Made by a program: the position numbers and the translations under genes. DNA of 64,000 bases from Ruminococcus flavefaciens FD-1 (GTDB lineage: Bacteria > Bacillota > Clostridia > Oscillospirales > Ruminococcaceae). Each line of letters opens with the position of its first letter. Position 1 is the stretch's first letter. The notes beneath the pieces were generated by a model. The model was given only the letters and a program-made list of their open reading frames with translations. It searched no databases and was not told the origin of the DNA. Below are positions 44,713 to 52,998 of this stretch, piece by piece. The DNA is taken from the NCBI GenBank assembly GCA_000174895.1, contig ACOK01000113.1:62001-126000 (forward strand). The letters run 5' to 3'.

Positions 44713-45279
44713 ATGAGCGATAAGGAATACTCGGGCTACAGAGGCTATATTATAAAGGTTAATGGCGAGATAGTCTATGATGCAGGCTTCTGCTGCATTG
44801 CTCATTACAACTATCCCGCAGACACAAGATACTATGTCCAGTGTGAATTCCCTGTAAAAACAGGTGCCCGTGAAACCAGCTGTCCGGAAATATGGACAAG
44901 TGACGAAACCGAGGCAAAATATCTGCTGGACAACCCTGACAAGGTAGTGGAATGGCTCCGTGGACGTATCAAGGCTGACACGAAGTACAGCCGATATGTA
45001 GATCAACCCATAATCGAAAAGGATCATCAGTTACCTAATTACGGAGGTCATCCGCAGCTTCTGGCGAAAACACCGCAGTATATCATTTTTCGATGCCACT
45101 GGCCGGCACATGAGTACTATGAGCTAGCAGCAGATTACACTCCGAGAGGCTGCCATGATTGCGCTCCAATGTGGTCCTGCCGTATAACCAAAGAGCAGGC
45201 AAAGGATCTTCTTGCACATCACGAGAAAATAGGACCGTTTTTCGGTGAGATGCAGAAGAAATATCCCTACGGTGACTGA
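44713..45279 (+). CDS. Unknown protein
   Basis: 188 residues that I do not recognise. It is soluble, rich in Tyr, Cys and His, with motifs YRGYIIKVNGEIVYDAGFCC near the start and HWPAHEYYELAADYTPRGCH near residue 140. A good GAAAGGAGC site precedes the ATG. Downstream are two GNAT genes, and the whole stretch lies between the two rlmD-end repeats, so it is probably island cargo. Confidence 0.55.
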   Translation: MSDKEYSGYRGYIIKVNGEIVYDAGFCCIAHYNYPADTRYYVQCEFPVKTGARETSCPEIWTSDETEAKYLLDNPDKVVEWLRGRIKADTKYSRYVDQPIIEKDHQLPNYGGHPQLLAKTPQYIIFRCHWPAHEYYELAADYTPRGCHDCAPMWSCRITKEQAKDLLAHHEKIGPFFGEMQKKYPYGD

Positions 45280-45303
45280 ATGTACATAAAGGAGACCTAA
45301 AAT

Positions 45304-45456
45304 ATGGCAAAAGTACAGCTTGTTCCTCTGGAGGTATCAGACCGGGAACGGTTTATTAAAGATAATCAGGAAGCCTTCAATTATGGCGCAATGGAAGCCA
45401 CGTATGTTGTCGAAAAAAGTATAAAAAACAGGAGTCAGAAAAATGCTCAGGCTTAG
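45304..45456 (+). pseudogene. N-terminal fragment of a GNAT acetyltransferase
   Basis: 50 codons (MAKVQLVPLEVSDRERFIKD then NQEAFNYGAMEA) that resemble the first strand and helix of GNAT acetyltransferases, with the acetyl-CoA site missing. The reading frame ends inside the next gene, which is itself a complete GNAT. GGAGACC precedes the ATG. It is probably a remnant, though it could be translated to couple the next gene. Confidence 0.55.
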
Positions 45457-45979
45457 ACCATTCAGAAAGAATGATGCAAAAACAATTATTACATGGACAA
45501 ACAAAAAGGAAGAATTCTATAAGTGGTCAGCCGGAATTCTGGGTGAATATCCTGTTACTGAAAAACGCTTGCTTGAAGCAACATCAGGCAGAGAAGATAA
45601 CGACAGGTATTTTCCGTTTACTGCTTTTGATGAAAATGGGCTTGTCGGCTTCTTTACTGCAAGAGTACGTTCTGAAGAAGATGATAAAAAGCTCCGTTTC
45701 GGATATGTGATTGTCAATCCTTCAAAAAGAGGAACGGGCTATGGAAAACAGATGATTAAGCTCGGTTTGAAATTTGCATTTGAGATATATGGAGCTGATT
45801 CTGTCAGCCTTGGTGTCTTTGAAAACAACAAACAGGCATATTATTGCTATCAAAGCGTAGGATTTGAAGAAAACGGAGTGCGGGAGGAATATAATCTTTG
45901 CGGTGAAACATGGATTGATATTGATTTGGAAATTAAAAAAGAGACATATTTCGCAAAGGAAAACCAGCATGAACGTTAG
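45443..45979 (+). CDS. GNAT-family N-acetyltransferase
   Basis: 178 residues, a full GNAT fold. It starts MLRLRPFRKNDAKTIITWTN; the acetyl-CoA pyrophosphate loop is VNPSKRGTGYGKQMIKLGL near residue 91; NKQAYYCYQSVGFEENGV is the usual fifth-strand segment. Substrate unknown: the family acetylates amines from ribosomal protein termini to antibiotics and toxins. ACAGGAG precedes the ATG. It overlaps the truncated GNAT start by 14 bases. Confidence 0.82.
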   Translation: MLRLRPFRKNDAKTIITWTNKKEEFYKWSAGILGEYPVTEKRLLEATSGREDNDRYFPFTAFDENGLVGFFTARVRSEEDDKKLRFGYVIVNPSKRGTGYGKQMIKLGLKFAFEIYGADSVSLGVFENNKQAYYCYQSVGFEENGVREEYNLCGETWIDIDLEIKKETYFAKENQHER

Positions 45980-45997
45980 TCGATGAAGAATAAAACA

Positions 45998-46029
45998 GCC
46001 CCGCACCACTGAATCACCAGTGATGCGGG
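45998..46029 (+). terminator. Hairpin after the GNAT gene
   Basis: CCCGCA and CACTG pair with CAGTG and TGCGGG with a small bulge. No T-run follows, so terminator function is uncertain. Confidence 0.4.
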
Positions 46030-46118
46030 CAGACATTCCAATCCCCAAGTTGCGATTCGGGTGTTTGCAAAATAACGTTGAGTGTGGAAAAAGGTTGTCA
46101 ATGAAAGGAGTGAACCAT

Positions 46119-46693
46119 ATGCCAGAAAACATCAACCTGTTCGATATCAATGAGATTCTGAAGCTATTGAGAGGAACTTATCCTCTTCCCAGAGAATACA
46201 GATCGCAGTTTGAACCGCAGCAATTAAATGTACCAACTGAAACATATGCCGTTTTGAGAGACTATATTTATCGGAATGCAGGCTGTAAGCTGTTTTTTCA
46301 GGAGGCGTTGCGGACATTGTTTTCCGGCAATGCTGATGATGTTTTTCTTGGTGCGGCGTATTTTGAGGATTGTATAGTCTGTGAAGAAAACAAAATGGCG
46401 AGTTTTTCTATAGACAGGGAAAGACTGATCCCGCTTCTGAAAGAAGGAATTCGTCGAAACGCAGCGGAACTAATGCACAGAAAGGCTTTCCTGATGCTTT
46501 AAGCGAAAGTACAGAGGCCAAATTCCGTGAGGAATATACAGACAGCGGAGTTTTAATAAATATGCATATGTATATGAGGAGCCTTCCAAACTGTGATCGG
46601 CCGAGGACTTATTTCGGCTGGGATAAAAAGCATAACAAGGTATTGATAAGTACAATGTGCGAGCATAAGAAAACGAGCAAATATAATAAATAA
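46119..46693 (+). pseudogene. Unknown protein with a frameshift
   Basis: The ATG at 46119 (AAAGGAG eight bases upstream) opens a 127-residue frame beginning MPENINLFDINEILKLLRGT and ending KAFLML at 46502. Another frame (minus one) then stays open to TAA at 46691-46693 and reads GFPDALSESTEAKFREEYTD and onward to CEHKKTSKYNK, with good protein character. A one-base change near 46480-46485 (in CAGAAAGG) most likely split one gene of about 190 residues. Programmed slippage is possible but no classic slippery heptamer is present. I do not recognise the family. Confidence 0.55.
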
Positions 46694-46727
46694 GCGGAAA
46701 TGATGTTATGATTGAAAGGGGAAAACA

Positions 46728-46978
46728 ATGAGGATCGGTGATAAACTAAAATAAAAACAGATTATAAAAAGTGTGGAATTGACTGTTGTCTCGATCCGTT
46801 TCGTAAAAAGCTTATTCCTGTAACTAAAGAGGAAATAGTTCGTCAGAAAATAGCGATTTTCCTCAAAGATAAATTAGATGTACCAGAAGATTATATCTTT
46901 ACAGAATAATCATTGCACCATTGGGGCATAGATAGCAAAGACAGGGCTGATATCATTATTGGATATGCCGTGGATTGA
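46728..46978 (+). pseudogene. HsdR N-terminal domain relic (type I R-M)
   Basis: It starts MRIGDKLK behind AAAGGGG, then one A is missing from an A-run. After the shift the text continues IKTDYKKCGIDCCLDPFRKK, LIPVTKEEIVRQKIAIFLKD and, past an in-frame TAA (46910s), SLHHWGIDSKDRADIIIGY, ending at a TGA. This is the pattern of the type I restriction enzyme N-terminal nuclease domain (HSDR_N). One deletion, two nonsense codons and the missing catalytic remainder make it dead. Confidence 0.6.
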
Positions 46979-47140
46979 ATGTAATTTAACAAGTGCTACT
47001 CTATTTATTCTCCAGTAAGCAAAGCGATTATTGACATATTTCCACGCATATAAACCCCTGAAAAAACAACCAATCTACGCACTAACGGAAACCACTCTCC
47101 CCTACTCCGGATTATACGTAATCATATCTTACGTCTTGGC

Positions 47141-47178
47141 GCACGTTGAGTGCGTAGTTTTGATGTCAAGGAAAAAAT
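47141..47178 (+). repeat. Direct repeat of the rlmD 3' end (possible attachment site, right)
   Basis: Matches 44286-44323 over 38 bases with four differences, including the last codons of rlmD in frame. It is either the attR of an integrated 2.9-kb island or the tail of a deleted rlmD paralogue. Confidence 0.5.
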
Positions 47179-47190
47179 AGAGAGCATAAG

Positions 47191-47217
47191 AAAAGTGCCG
47201 AAAATTCGGCACTTTTT
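47191..47217 (+). terminator. Terminator
   Basis: AAAAGTGCCGAA (47191-47202) pairs with TTCGGCACTTTT (47205-47216) around two bases, followed by T. It sits just after the rlmD-tail repeat, as a terminator would after the original gene. Confidence 0.7.
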
Positions 47218-47316
47218 CTCTTATGTAGAAATGATGAGATTATTGCAGAGAAGGTTTTCCCCGTCCTCGGAAACAAGTCGGGTGTCTCTCGGAGATACAG
47301 TGATCGCTGACTTACT

Positions 47317-47356
47317 CAAAGCACCCAACCTTATGTAGTAACTGGGAACAAATCGG
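47317..47356 (+). repeat. Imperfect direct repeat A, left of the OLD-type gene
   Basis: The segment around ACCTTATGTAGTAACTGGGA is repeated at 49588-49629 (ACCTTATGTGGTAACTGTGA) with several scattered differences over about 40 bases. The pair brackets the OLD-type nuclease gene. Confidence 0.5.
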
Positions 47357-47419
47357 TGTGCATTATTAGGTAAGTGTGATTACAATCTGCTATATTTCGG
47401 GATAATTCATCAGTAAATA

Positions 47420-47448
47420 TTGACAGCTGTCTGATTCTGTGCTATACT
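47420..47448 (+). promoter_or_regulatory. Promoter for the OLD-type gene
   Basis: TTGACA (47420-47425), a 17-base spacer and TATACT (47443-47448). The leader to the ATG at 47596 is about 140 bases long. Confidence 0.65.
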
Positions 47449-47595
47449 AATCTCATAAGAGAAGGGAACAACAATAGACCTTTCTGAGAATTTAAAGATG
47501 CGAAAATATCTATACTAGTGCTATAGTAAATGTAACAATTAGAAGAACGGATTTATTATATAAGCTATCTTGAGAAATAATGGAGCTGAGAGTTA

Positions 47596-49296
47596 ATGTT
47601 GCTATCATATTTTACTATTTCTAATTACAGAAGCATTCAAGGTGAATATAAAATCGACCTTTCAAATTATACTACACTCATAGGAAAAAACAATGAAGGT
47701 AAAACAAATGTCATAAAAGCTATCAGCTTAGGTATGGAAATAATACGGATTACTTCGTCCGGTTCTAAGAGAAAAATTTTAAATACCTCCCTCTATTCAT
47801 GGTCTGAAGATTTTCCTATTTCGCAACAGAATAATAAGAGACTTAAGAAGAAAGTCACTAAACTTCGCATGGATTTTATGCTGGATGCTCGTGAGCAGAC
47901 TAAGTATTATGAACAAACCGATTCACACATAAACGGATCTCTATCTGTATATATTGAAATTGATGAAGGCAATCAGTTTTCAATAAGAATACCAAAGCAA
48001 GGAAAGAACACAAAAGACCTATCAAAAACAAAGGTTAAAGAGATTGCAAGTTGCATAGTTGACTGTTTTGATGTTCAGTATATTCCAGCTATTAGATCAG
48101 CTGAAGATGCATATGATGTGATTTCGCAACTCATAGATTCAGAACTTAACAGTATTCAGGATCCAGAATACCAACAGGCTCTTGATATAATAGAGAATAA
48201 GCAGAGAGAACGTCTAAACAATCTCGAAAACAATATTACTAAACCATTAAAGATGTTTCTTCCTTCTATCAGGCATGTTCGTCTTAATTTACTTCAGAAT
48301 AATAGAACATCATCGTATAGATTTGCAAAACGATTTATTGACGTGGAAATAGATGATGGAGTTTCAACTAGCTTATCAAGAAAAGGCGATGGTGTAAAGA
48401 GTTTATCTGTAATCGCCTTGCTTAGTCAGATTACGAGTGAAAAAAACATACTAATCTTAGTGGATGAACCAGAAACGCATCTTCATCCCGAAGCGATAAG
48501 ATACATTCACGCGGTGCTACATCAATTATCAAATAAAAACCAGGTTATTATTTCTACACATAGCCCAATATTTATTAATCGCACTAGTATTTCCTCAAAT
48601 ATCATAGTCGATAATGGAACAGCTTCCCCAGCTGACAGACTTGAAACGATAAGGAAAACACTTGGAGTGATTTGCTCCGATAATCTAATGTATTCAGATT
48701 ACGTAGTAGTTGTTGAAGGGCCATGTGACAAAAAAATATTAGAAGCCTATTTTATGCTGGATTCGAAGCTTAAGGAATGGATTGAAAATGGATTTTTAAC
48801 GGTGCGCTCGATTGGAGGAACGAGAAATCTAAGAAATGAAGTGTACAGCTTAACAAACTATTGTTGTAATTTTCTGATGGTTCTTGATTATGATCAAGCT
48901 GGAAAAGAAGCTTTTGAAGCTGTAAAGCAAGATGAAAAATTTTTTATAACAGATTCTAATGCGGTGTTCTTTAAAGTTCATGGCAAAAGCCCTTCTGAAT
49001 TAGAAGATCTATTCAAGCCAGAAGTGTATCAAGACTACTTAAGTAGTAAGCATATTGATATTACTGAAAACGGCTTTAAGAACATTAGTAAAAAATGGGC
49101 TGATCGAATAGGTTCTATATATGTTGGCGGTGACTTATCAGACGAAGAAGAAAATGAAATAAAAACTCAAATATCTGAGATTGTTTCAGAGCATATTGCT
49201 GAATCATTGACCGAGGAAGGAATAAAGGTTTTGGATAAAGTAAAAAGTGTTTTGATACAAGAAATTGAAGCAATGAGGAGAATCCGCACTAAGTAA
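47596..49296 (+). CDS. OLD-family ATPase/TOPRIM endonuclease
   Basis: 566 residues. The ABC-type ATPase half has Walker A LIGKNNEGKTNVIKAI (residues 28-43), the signature SLSRKGDGVKSLSVIALL near 263, and Walker B ILILVDEPETHLHP near 285. The TOPRIM half has YVVVVEGPCDKKI (catalytic Glu, near 371) and FLMVLDYDQAG (DxD, near 427). This is the architecture of OLD nucleases, which P2 phage uses to exclude lambda and which recurs as GajA in Gabija. No GajB-type helicase, reverse transcriptase or DUF4435 partner adjoins it, so a stand-alone class 1 OLD protein fits best. It has its own promoter and is bracketed by imperfect direct repeats, consistent with a transferred defence unit. All motifs appear intact. 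Confidence 0.85.
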   Translation: MLLSYFTISNYRSIQGEYKIDLSNYTTLIGKNNEGKTNVIKAISLGMEIIRITSSGSKRKILNTSLYSWSEDFPISQQNNKRLKKKVTKLRMDFMLDAREQTKYYEQTDSHINGSLSVYIEIDEGNQFSIRIPKQGKNTKDLSKTKVKEIASCIVDCFDVQYIPAIRSAEDAYDVISQLIDSELNSIQDPEYQQALDIIENKQRERLNNLENNITKPLKMFLPSIRHVRLNLLQNNRTSSYRFAKRFIDVEIDDGVSTSLSRKGDGVKSLSVIALLSQITSEKNILILVDEPETHLHPEAIRYIHAVLHQLSNKNQVIISTHSPIFINRTSISSNIIVDNGTASPADRLETIRKTLGVICSDNLMYSDYVVVVEGPCDKKILEAYFMLDSKLKEWIENGFLTVRSIGGTRNLRNEVYSLTNYCCNFLMVLDYDQAGKEAFEAVKQDEKFFITDSNAVFFKVHGKSPSELEDLFKPEVYQDYLSSKHIDITENGFKNISKKWADRIGSIYVGGDLSDEEENEIKTQISEIVSEHIAESLTEEGIKVLDKVKSVLIQEIEAMRRIRTK

Positions 49297-49658
49297 AAAT
49301 AGCTATGCAGAGGAATAGCCAGGCTAATGCTTGTAACGATTGTTATATTGCTGAAACACATTAAAAACTTGAAACGAATAAAGAATAGTACTGAAGCGCG
49401 CATCAGTTTTCGTTGTAAGGGCGAAAGTGAGATTGAGCGCATAAAATGGAATATGAGATAAGCATAAATAACCTCGAAGTGCAAGGTAGAAAAACCGCTC
49501 TTCGAGGTTAGTGTGTATAGAATTGCTTTAGAGGTTAAAACCGCAACGGTTTAGATAGTGAAACCTATGCAATACCGGAATAATTAACACAAGCACACCG
49601 ACCTTATGTGGTAACTGTGAACAGATTGGCACTCATCACTCAATTGGATAATTCCGAA
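49297..49658. other. Gap after the OLD-type gene
   Basis: A 10-bp perfect inverted repeat AACCTCGAAG/CTTCGAGGTT (49470-49479 and 49500-49509) may terminate transcription weakly. Direct repeat B follows at 49588-49629. No gene is evident. Confidence 0.45.
49588..49629 (+). repeat. Imperfect direct repeat B, right of the OLD-type gene
   Basis: Matches 47317-47356. It lies 30 bases before the end of the truncated minus-strand gene. Confidence 0.5.
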
Positions 49659-50834
49659 TCAGCCCTCGCCCTCACTCGGTGCATCCTGAGCGTGCTTAGT
49701 CTTGCCGGTGTCGAGAGAACGGATATATATATCGCCTTCAATACTTCCTTTGTTGTAGAGAAGCATCCCCTCCCATCTGCTTAACATTGATATCATATAT
49801 CCATCAGCGTGAACAGCCTTTTCAGCATCAACAAACCACACCAATCTTAATTCATTCATAGCAAGGAACCTATCTAGAATATCTTTACGAACCATTACTC
49901 CAGTTAGACCTTGTGATAGGTTAGTATCAAATGCCGCAATTTTATTTGATGTATCATAATAAGCGCCATCATCTTGTTTTTGAGTTAACTTCATGTCCTC
50001 TATGAATTTCGGACAAGGATGGCAAATAGATATTGCAGATTCTTTTGAAGCGTCATATTCTTCTTCCCATAATAATTCAATAGTTGAGGCCAGAATACAT
50101 CCGATGTCTTTAACTATTTCTTTGGAGCGAGTCCGTCTATTAATAGTCTGATGCATATCCGCTTCACCCGTTTTTCCCTCAGAATCGTCCTCGTTATCGG
50201 CACTATAAATGGCTAATAGTTGTTTGTAGATCGAATCATCAAAGCTACTGTCTGAGTTCACAGGTATCTCCTCATATTCCCCAGTGCCAATAGAATAATT
50301 AATCCATGTATCATTAATTATACAGTGGCAACTAGGAGACCATGGGTATTCTCGATTGTAAATGGTATATGTATGCAAAAGAGAAGTGATCTCTGATGAT
50401 AACAACGAACGACCTTTTTTGAGTTGCTCATTACAAGAATCAATTTGGGAAGGAGTCATAAAATATGCATAGAGCCAACTCCATTCATGCAGTTTATCAA
50501 CCTCTATGTTATGCCGATCAGTGTCACAGTATTTCGTCAAGAACACCCATTGGGTACCATACTTATCGCTTATAGCTAATGAATCTTGAAGATGCTCAAG
50601 AAAATAGCTTTTTTTATTGATCCAAACTTGTTGCTTAAATTCTGCTGAAATATCTTCCATCTTGTGGTCTGCTATGCTTTTTGCTCGATATTCATCAAGG
50701 AGTGGGAAAGATGGAGCATCTCTTAAATCAAGAAAATTCTGATTAAGCGTTGGATCGAAATCACGAATATATGGTTCCCATGGGCCTTCATATTTAATAG
50801 AAGAGTCACTTGTAGATTGCCAGGTTTCTTTCAT
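49659..50834 (-). pseudogene. C-terminal part of an unidentified large protein, cut at the prophage junction
   Basis: About 390 residues of well-formed protein on the minus strand, from METWQ-like text near 50834 (KETWQSTSDSSIKYEGPWEP) to the stop codon. It ends with RLVWFVDAEKAVHADGYMIS and MLLYNKGSIEGDIYIRSL. Upstream of 50834 the open frame is only the antisense of phage portal and protease genes, so the true N-terminal part is lost. There is an ATG near 50834 without a clear ribosome site. The Trp-rich tail reminds me of C-terminal domains on large defence NTPases, but I cannot name a family. The neighbour is an OLD-type defence gene. Likely a relic, though expression from the chance ATG cannot be excluded. 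Confidence 0.5.
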
Positions 50835-51365
50835 GACACAATTATCGGAAATGTGGAAGAGATCTGCCGAATGTTTCAGGTGCCGCCCCATCTGGTACAG
50901 GACCTGAAGCGCAGCACCTTCAATAACATCGAGCATCAGGGCATCGCATTTGTGCAGTATTCGCTCATGCCGTGGATCATCCGCATTGAAAAAGGCATCA
51001 TCAAAGACCTTCTGCTGGAAGAAGAACAGGATGTATATTTCCCGAAATTCAATGTGGACGGCCTGATGCGCGGCGATTATCAGAGCAGAATGAACGCTTA
51101 TGCGATCGGTGTCGGCAATGGCTTTATGTCGCCGAACGATGTGCGCAGGCTTGAAAACATGGATCTTATTCCGCACGATCTCGGCGGTGATGATTATTAC
51201 CTCAATGGCAGCTACAATAAGCTGCAGGATGCAGGTGCAGCCTACGATCTGGACGAGCCGGAGCAGACAGATACAGAGGAACAGGACGAACCGGATGAAG
51301 AATCGACCGATGATAGATTCCTGCGGAAAAGACGCAGGAAGAAAGTACGAAACGGAGGGATATAA
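50817..51365 (+). pseudogene. Phage portal protein, C-terminal fragment
   Basis: From about 50848 the frame reads GNVEEICRMFQVPPHLVQDL then KRSTFNNIEHQGIAFVQYSL, the C-terminal core of HK97-type portal proteins, followed by FGLMRG-like text (FNVDGLMRGDYQSRMNAYAI) and an acidic tail. Portals have about 400-450 residues; about 170 remain. The first bases belong to the truncated minus-strand gene, so 50834-50848 is a recombination junction. The stop codon directly abuts the protease gene. Confidence 0.75.
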
Positions 51366-52286
51366 ATGCCGAAATTCTGGGACTATATTCACGATGACAG
51401 CGGCGGAAGAGTGCTCCGCCTGGAGGGACCGATCGACTCGGATTCCTTCTGGGGTGACGAGATCACGCCGCAGGATTTCAGAGATGAGCTGTATGCCGAG
51501 GACGGCGACCTCACACTCTGGATCAATTCGCCGGGCGGCAACGTCTTCGCCGCTGCGGAGATCTACACGATGATTCGTGACTATCCGCACAATGTCACTG
51601 TCAGAATTGCAAGCATCGCTGCATCAGCGGCAAGTGTGATCGCAATGGCGGGCAATACCGTGCAGATGTCTCCCACCGCACTTCTCATGATCAATGACCC
51701 TTCTACCATTGCTTTCGGCAATGCCAAAGACATGGAAAAGGCCATTGCAACGTTGAATGAGGTCAAGGAGAGCATCATCAACGCCTATGCCGCAAAGACG
51801 GGGCTTTCCCGAAACCGCATCAGCAAACTCATGTCCGATGAGACATGGATCAATGCGAAAAAGGCGGTCGAGCTGGGCTTTGCAGATGAGATCCTCTTTG
51901 ATGAAAAGAAGCCGGAGCCTGACAAAAAGGAGGAACCGGAAGAGCCTGAGAAGCCTGATCAGGAAGGCGGTGACGATGAGGGCGATGAAAAGAAAGAGAC
52001 CGAAAAGAAGCCGTTCAAGCTGGACACCGGCGATGCCCTTTGGGAGTACAGTACCCGTGTCATGGGACAGACCATTCTGGGAAAGATCACCGCTTCCGCA
52101 GTACCCGAAGACACAGAGCCGTCCGATGGCGGCAAGGCAGATGATGCACAGAAACCTTCCGAGGAAGGGCTGACCGCACCAACAGTTACAGTGCCGGATA
52201 TGCCTGTGATTGGCATGGACGGTAAAACCGCAGACGGCGCAATGCCGTATGAAATTCTGAAACAGCAGCTTGCTTTTCTGAGATAA
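51366..52286 (+). CDS. Phage head maturation protease, ClpP-like
   Basis: 306 residues. The ClpP fold is clear: LTLWINSPGGNVFAAAEIYT, RIASIAASAASVIAMAGNTV (catalytic Ser), and SPTALLMINDPSTIAFGNAK (position of the catalytic His replaced by Asn-Asp in this reading, so the triad should be checked), then NAKKAVELGFADEILF. A long acidic, Pro/Glu/Lys-rich tail probably acts as scaffold for capsid assembly, as in related prophages. GGAGG is present at the end of the portal gene. It is the only intact head gene in the window. Confidence 0.85.
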   Translation: MPKFWDYIHDDSGGRVLRLEGPIDSDSFWGDEITPQDFRDELYAEDGDLTLWINSPGGNVFAAAEIYTMIRDYPHNVTVRIASIAASAASVIAMAGNTVQMSPTALLMINDPSTIAFGNAKDMEKAIATLNEVKESIINAYAAKTGLSRNRISKLMSDETWINAKKAVELGFADEILFDEKKPEPDKKEEPEEPEKPDQEGGDDEGDEKKETEKKPFKLDTGDALWEYSTRVMGQTILGKITASAVPEDTEPSDGGKADDAQKPSEEGLTAPTVTVPDMPVIGMDGKTADGAMPYEILKQQLAFLR

Positions 52287-52307
52287 GCAGGCTGTATTTT
52301 TATGACC

Positions 52308-52323
52308 GCCGGATATATCCGGC
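52308..52323. repeat. 16-bp perfect palindrome
   Basis: GCCGGATATATCCGGC lies between the protease and the capsid start. It may be a binding site or a weak hairpin. Confidence 0.45.
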
Positions 52324-52341
52324 AGAAACGGAGAAAAAGAT

Positions 52342-52428
52342 ATGAGCAAGATCATGGAACTTCGCAGCAAGCGTAATACCCTGTGGGAGCAGACAAAGGC
52401 ATGGGTATTGCAAAGCATACTCCGCTGA
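52342..52428 (+). pseudogene. Major capsid protein, first 20 codons only
   Basis: GGAG then ATG and MSKIMELRSKRNTLWEQTKA, the usual start of HK97-type capsid proteins that follow a ClpP-like protease. After about 52400 the sequence changes to that of a membrane protein in another frame and the capsid frame stops at 52428. The rest of the capsid gene and the connectors have been replaced. Confidence 0.65.
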
Positions 52429-52934
52429 ACTATGGCAGTTCTATGGTGCTGATCGGTGTTTGTGCGATTGTGATACAGCTTATCCTGCGGGAGCGTATCG
52501 GCTTTGCAACGCTGTTTGACACATTGATAACCGGGCGGCTCACACAGTTCTTGATCGACATATCCCCATATCCCAAAAATCACAGCCTGTGGCTCGGCAT
52601 CGTTTTCATGTTGTTCGGATTCCTGTTTATCGCTCTGGGGATGTATGTGTATATGTCTGCTGAATGTGGCTGCGGTCCGAAGGACGGACTACTCATCGCA
52701 ATCGGGAAACGAATGCCGAAAATTCCAATCGGTGTGGTTGAGATACTGCTGTGGGCAGTTATCACATTTGCAGGGTGGTTACTCGGCGGCTCTGTTGGTA
52801 TTGGAACAATCATTTCCGTATTTTTCGGCGGCGCTATGATGCACCTGTTCTTCGATGTGATCGGATTTGAGCCGAGAAAATTGGAGCATAAAAGCCTGAC
52901 AGAATCACTGACGCAGCTATTCAAAAAGGTCTGA
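52401..52934 (+). CDS. YczE/YyaS-type membrane protein, N-terminus truncated
   Basis: 177 residues from the ATG at 52401. It begins MGIAKHTPLNYGSSMVLIGV, which corresponds to the region after the first helix of YczE-type integral membrane proteins; four or five helices remain. The missing N-terminus coincides with the join to the capsid gene start. There is no ribosome site, so it may not be translated. A gene of a related kind with an intact N-terminus follows at 52999. Confidence 0.6.
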   Translation: MGIAKHTPLNYGSSMVLIGVCAIVIQLILRERIGFATLFDTLITGRLTQFLIDISPYPKNHSLWLGIVFMLFGFLFIALGMYVYMSAECGCGPKDGLLIAIGKRMPKIPIGVVEILLWAVITFAGWLLGGSVGIGTIISVFFGGAMMHLFFDVIGFEPRKLEHKSLTESLTQLFKKV

Positions 52935-52938
52935 TACC

Positions 52939-52967
52939 TTTACTTTTTCGGTTCGATGTGCTATAAT
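52939..52967 (+). promoter_or_regulatory. Promoter for the cargo gene at 52999
   Basis: TTTACT (52939-52944), a 17-base spacer and TATAAT (52962-52967). The stretch TTCGATGTGCTATAAT resembles the promoters of the later cassettes (TGTGCTATAAT in each). Confidence 0.6.
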
Positions 52968-52998
52968 ATTCATGTATTATTGAAAGAAGGCGCATCTA

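Larger units (their letters stand above)
46979..47595. other. Gap: att-like repeat, terminator, direct repeat and leader
   Basis: No intact gene is seen. The interval contains the second rlmD-end repeat (47141-47178, whose translation HVECVVLMSRKK copies the rlmD tail), a terminator (47191-47216), direct repeat A (47317-47356) and the promoter plus a leader of about 150 bases for the OLD-type gene. Confidence 0.5.

Noticed and set aside
47150..47338. A 62-codon frame on plus
   Set aside because: It overlaps the rlmD-tail repeat in another frame and crosses a terminator hairpin; no ribosome site.
47596..49296. Gabija (GajA plus GajB)
   Set aside because: No UvrD-like helicase gene lies on either side, so only a stand-alone OLD-type protein is supported.
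50835..51590. First 250 codons of the long minus-strand frame ending at 49659
   Set aside because: They are antisense to the portal fragment and ClpP-like protease, which have clear homology on the plus strand.
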